Assembly (NCBI RefSeq): GCF_003254395.2
Contig: NC_037651.1
Location: forward strand, 9,408,501 to 9,472,500
DNA length: 64,000 nucleotides
Source of the DNA: Apis mellifera
Taxonomy: Eukaryota > Arthropoda > Insecta > Hymenoptera > Apidae
Direction of reading: 5' to 3'
The notes beneath the pieces were generated by a model that was not told the origin of the DNA, made no database searches, and was given only the letters and a program-made list of their open reading frames with translations. This document shows positions 60,427-64,000 of the stretch, one piece after another; position 1 is the first letter of the stretch, and every line of letters begins with the position of its first letter. The position numbers and the translations under genes were made by a program.

Positions 60427-62944
60427 TTACACGTTGTCAGAGTTACCGATCATATCGTCGGCCTTCCTCTTGACGCCACGATCTTCAGGATGATGCTGCT
60501 GCTGCTGCTGCTGCTGTTGTTGGTGATGTTGTTGTTGCTGATGTTGATGCTGATGTTGATGTTGATGCTGTTGCTGCTGCTGCTGCTGCTGTTGATGATG
60601 GTGGTGAAGACCGATGCCGGACGAGCCTTGCTGCTGCTGTTGTTGCTCGTTGAGCGCCAACTGACGCTCGACCCCTTGAAGGGGTTGCTGATTCAGTCGT
60701 TCGATTTGCTGCAGGCCCGTCTGATCCGACGTCCAAGGGGTCCACTCGTCTCAGTAGTAACTGAATTTTCATGGTTGCTGATTGTTCTGCTGGTTGACCA
60801 CGTGCTGGAGAGTGAAACTCAAGGCCCGAGGATCACCGTGAAGCCTCAAGGCTTGTTCCAATCGTTGCTCTTGCAATCGCAACGCTTCCCCTGTGAACCG
60901 TGATGAATTTCTTTGAAATGAAATCGTTCCAATACTCTCTTCCCTGCTGCTTCGATCGAACGAACGACGACAACAACGATAACAATAATAATCGACGAAA
61001 GATGAACGACGGAGAGAAAGACTTACCAAGGTCAGGCGGTAAGGTGTCTTGTTGAGACATCTGTTGGTTCGTGTGGTGTCCAGGCATGCCAGAGGTGCTG
61101 CCTCCGTTATGCTGGCCCAAATGATGTCTCATGTCCCCACCGACCGCGGAACTGGCAGCCGCCGCTGCTGCTTGCGACACCTGACGAGCGAAAGAGCGTG
61201 TCATACAACGTGTAACGGAGATATATTAAGGTAACGTAACAACTTGCTCGCTATTATCTTGTGCTACGTCTATTCGGGATGGAAAAAAGTATGGATGGAA
61301 AATACAATCGTTTGTCGTGTACGTACAGCCAGCCTGAGCGCGGCTTCGGCTTGAGAGCGCAGCAACGCTTCCGCCTGATGCATTCTCAGGGTTTGTTCCG
61401 GTCCGGTAGCTTGTACTCCCTGTTGTTGGGGCCCCGTCGATCCCTGGGCACCGCCGCTCATGTCACCGTTGTTCCCCATCCTCATCGCAGCCGCCAGGGA
61501 CGCCATGTCGACCGGCGACAGATTCGGTGACACCGAATTTTGCAAACCTGCCGATCATAACCCGTCCCGTGTTAGACTCGTGAGAAAAATCTCTTCTCTC
61601 CCCCCCCCTTTCACGATATCCTCGCCTATATATTATATACGAATGAGGAAGGGTATAGGTTGCATCGTATCGCATCGTTTGTTGGCCAGCTTAGAGAAAC
61701 TTATTGGAGATAAACTTTGTCATCGTTTTCAACTATCGCTATACTACCGTCTATGATGATTTCGGGACGATCGGGGGGCGGGTTGTGGAGCGATGAGGAC
61801 CCCGCATTAAACGGGAGATAAGAAAAATCTTGGCCACGGAAAAACATAATTATAAATCAAACCGTTATCGGTAATAATAATTGGAACGGATCAGCCGTCG
61901 TATCTGGTCGAGCGCTCGTCTCTCCCTGAACGAGAGAGAGAGAGAGAGAGAGATATCGGCTCGATTCTCTCCTCCCCTCGATAACAGGGATATCGAAGGC
62001 GACCTTGAACGATGAACGGCGACCACGATCGATCGTGATCATCGTCGTCATCGTCATCATCATCATCATGGTCGAGATGATGAAACGGGGCGGAAAGAGG
62101 AAAAAAAGAGGCGGAGGCGGCAACCCTTACCCGCTGACACGGCGGCGGCTGCCATCACTGCCGTCATCCGTTGTTGCTGCGACTGCATCTCGTCGTGGTA
62201 TTGTTGCGCGGAGCCCGGTTGACTTCCAGCGCGTAGCATCTCGCTCAGCTTGTTACCGCTCGGCCCCGGCGACGCCATGTTGTTATTGTTGTTATTGTTG
62301 TTGTTATTCAGCAGACCGGTACCTGCGCAAAAGTCTGCTCCCGTTAATATAAATAGTCGATCAGGACTGTCGCCATAATTTTTTTCTTTCTTTCTTTTTT
62401 TTTTTTGCATGATACGAAACTCGCGCTCGCAAGAGATGCTGTGATCTAATTTCTCTCTCTCTCTCTCACACTCTCTCTCTCTCTCACTCTCTCTCTCATT
62501 CTCTCTTCCCTTTTTCCTTTTTATTTTATTCGATATATAGAAATAGATAGATGCGTAGATAGATGTATATACATACGTTATAAAAAATCGGACGTATTTA
62601 TTATTTTATTATAAAAAATCGGAGTGAGCATGACGAAATTACCCACACAAGAATTCGTGGATGATTTATTTTAATCAGATAAAATGTGATAATAATAATA
62701 ATAATAATAATAATGATAATAGTAATAATAATAATAATAATGATAATAATAATAATAATATATGTTCACTACAATAACTCTCGTCGAAGCTCGTCGCCAG
62801 TTACTTAAAGTGTGTACATATATATATATGTATATATGTATATATATATAAATATATATATATATGTATAAGTGATACATATTTTGAACAAATGTGAGAA
62901 ATATGTCGGTCGGCGATGTTGAAAAAATTGATCGACCCTCGGGA

Positions 62945-62985
<41 letters not shown>

Positions 62986-64000
62986 CGACACACTAACGAT
63001 TATTCCAGACGACCATTTGCAAGTAGACGAGGAACAAGATCGGAGCGTACCAGGTTCACTACCGGCTGACGATAATCTTCCGTTTCCACTGCTGCTGTCC
63101 GAATGAGCCGACGGCGAAGGGCACATTGGTGGTTGTTGCAAATTTTGAGGTCCGCCTGTTTGACTTCCCAACACTCCCAAACCCGCACCTGTACATGAAG
63201 AATCGTTAAATGTGGTTATTGATGATATTGCAACGATATCATCGTGAACGATGATAAAAAAAAAACTTGGAAGGAAGTATTATTCGCCTCTGTACACGCG
63301 TATGGTTATACATATACATGTACAGAGCGTTATAATTTTTGCGATAACCTCATACCTAAACTCGAAGACGCGAGGATTTCTCTCTCCCGCCTCTCGGCGG
63401 CGGCGCGACTTAAAACGTATTGCGCCGCAAACTGATGCTTGGGGTCCATTCTCATGTGCTCCATGTGACTCAACAAACCTTAACAGCAACAAAGTAAAGC
63501 GGTCTCGATACAGTTTCTCGATTAGTGTTTTCTTCTTATTATAGCGAGAAAGTAAACAATGAAGAATATCGTACGAGATATATCATATTTTATATATATA
63601 TATATGTATATGTATATACACCATCGAAATGAAAAGTAAAATAGATACGACACTTGATAAATATAAATATATATATATATATATACGAAGAGATATAAAA
63701 GATCGACACGAAAAGGAAGGTCAAAAAAAAGTAGAAAAACTAAATGTGACGATGGCCGCGCACTATTGTTATTATATCATACATTACGATGATCGGAAAA
63801 AGAAAAGAAGATCATACTTACCGCTCTCGTGAGTGAAGACGGCTTGGCACACCGAGCACGGCCACATTCTGAGGCTTGTGCTAAGTTGACTGGTCTCAGG
63901 ATGGCAGGCCAGGTGTTTCCTAAGACTACCCTCGTTGACGTAGTGTTTTCCGCACACTGGACACGGGTGGTTGGCGGTCCGTCGCTTCGCTAGGTAAACC
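60427..64000 (-). CDS. C2H2 zinc-finger transcription factor, C-terminal part, alternative ends
   Basis: Nuclear DNA-binding protein; the class (possibly BTB-zinc finger) is inference and the gene is not named. The 5' part lies beyond the window. Minus exons are 64000-63822, 63478-63356, 63188-63051, 62322-62131, 61547-61327 and 61180-61027. The first exon has two fingers: HPCPVCGKHYVNEGSLRKHL and WPCSVCQAVFTHES. Then come SHMEHMRMDPKHQFAAQYVL and a basic helix SRAAAERREREIL. Low-complexity linkers follow, with Ser-rich, poly-Asn, Ala-rich and Gln/His-rich parts and HQAEALLRSQAEAALRLA. Most junctions are phase 1. Two C-termini are possible from exon 61180-61027. Acceptor 60890 gives GEALRLQEQRLEQALRLHGD and a stop at 60769. 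Acceptor 60749 gives DEWTPWTSDQTGLQQIERL, a long Gln/His tract, KRKADD and a stop at 60427. Comparison with Drosophila Abrupt fingers, from memory, did not match. Confidence 0.8.
60490..60600 (-). repeat. CAG/CAT-type repeat encoding poly-Gln/His
   Basis: Imperfect CAG/CAA/CAT/CAC units on the minus strand code for Gln and alternating His-Gln in the longer C-terminal isoform of the zinc-finger gene. Likely polymorphic in length. Confidence 0.85.
62694..62761. repeat. AAT trinucleotide repeat in an intron
   Basis: Interrupted AAT units in the intron between exons 63188-63051 and 62322-62131 of the zinc-finger gene. Confidence 0.9.
62948..62982. repeat. TA dinucleotide microsatellite
   Basis: Pure (TA)n in the same intron, about 70 bases from the donor at 63050. 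Confidence 0.9.

Overview
This is nuclear DNA from an insect, most likely a bee or related hymenopteran. The genes have GT-AG introns and the proteins are metazoan. CpG is abundant in otherwise AT-rich DNA, and (GA)n, (AAT)n and poly-T tracts are dense. The species call is inference; no rRNA, tRNA, CRISPR array or intact transposon was found. Gene models were built by hand, by joining exons in phase and comparing them with known families.

Layout. The 3' end of DDX46/Prp5 (+, 1-1545) faces the 3' end of RECK (-, 2427-13101, eight coding exons, about 953 aa). Their stop codons are 881 bp apart. RECK has a 5.2 kb first intron, and its 5' side approaches the 5' side of ZUP1/ZUFSP (+, 18510-21700, eight coding exons, 663 aa). 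ZUP1 lies at the start of a very AT-rich block of about 14 kb. That block also holds the copper chaperone COX17 (-, 23582-24016, two exons, 67 aa, easily missed). It also holds a stretch of repeats, exon-like pieces and structured sequence without a recognised gene (24.4-32.2 kb). AMT, the glycine cleavage T-protein (-, 32701-34462, five exons, about 450 aa), follows. A possible two-exon fragment of an unknown gene lies immediately 3' of AMT.

From about 34.6 to 60.4 kb is a 26 kb gene desert. Its + strand is strongly pyrimidine-rich (poly-T, CT, TTC tracts). Its long reading frames are Phe/Ser/Leu-rich or Lys/Arg/Glu-rich artefacts. Three small islands in it look like minus-strand exons, at 36.5, 46.95 and 47.85 kb. 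The window ends inside a minus-strand C2H2 zinc-finger transcription factor (60427-64000). It has phase-1 exon junctions, homopolymeric Asn/Ala/Gln/His stretches and two alternative C-termini.

The recognised genes do not form a pathway. They cover splicing (DDX46), matrix protease and Wnt7 control (RECK), ubiquitin editing (ZUP1), cytochrome oxidase copper delivery (COX17), mitochondrial one-carbon metabolism (AMT) and transcription. The least explained parts are the structured and repetitive tract at 27.7-29.9 kb, the small spliced reading frames around 30.4 and 32.2 kb, and the exon-like islands in the desert.
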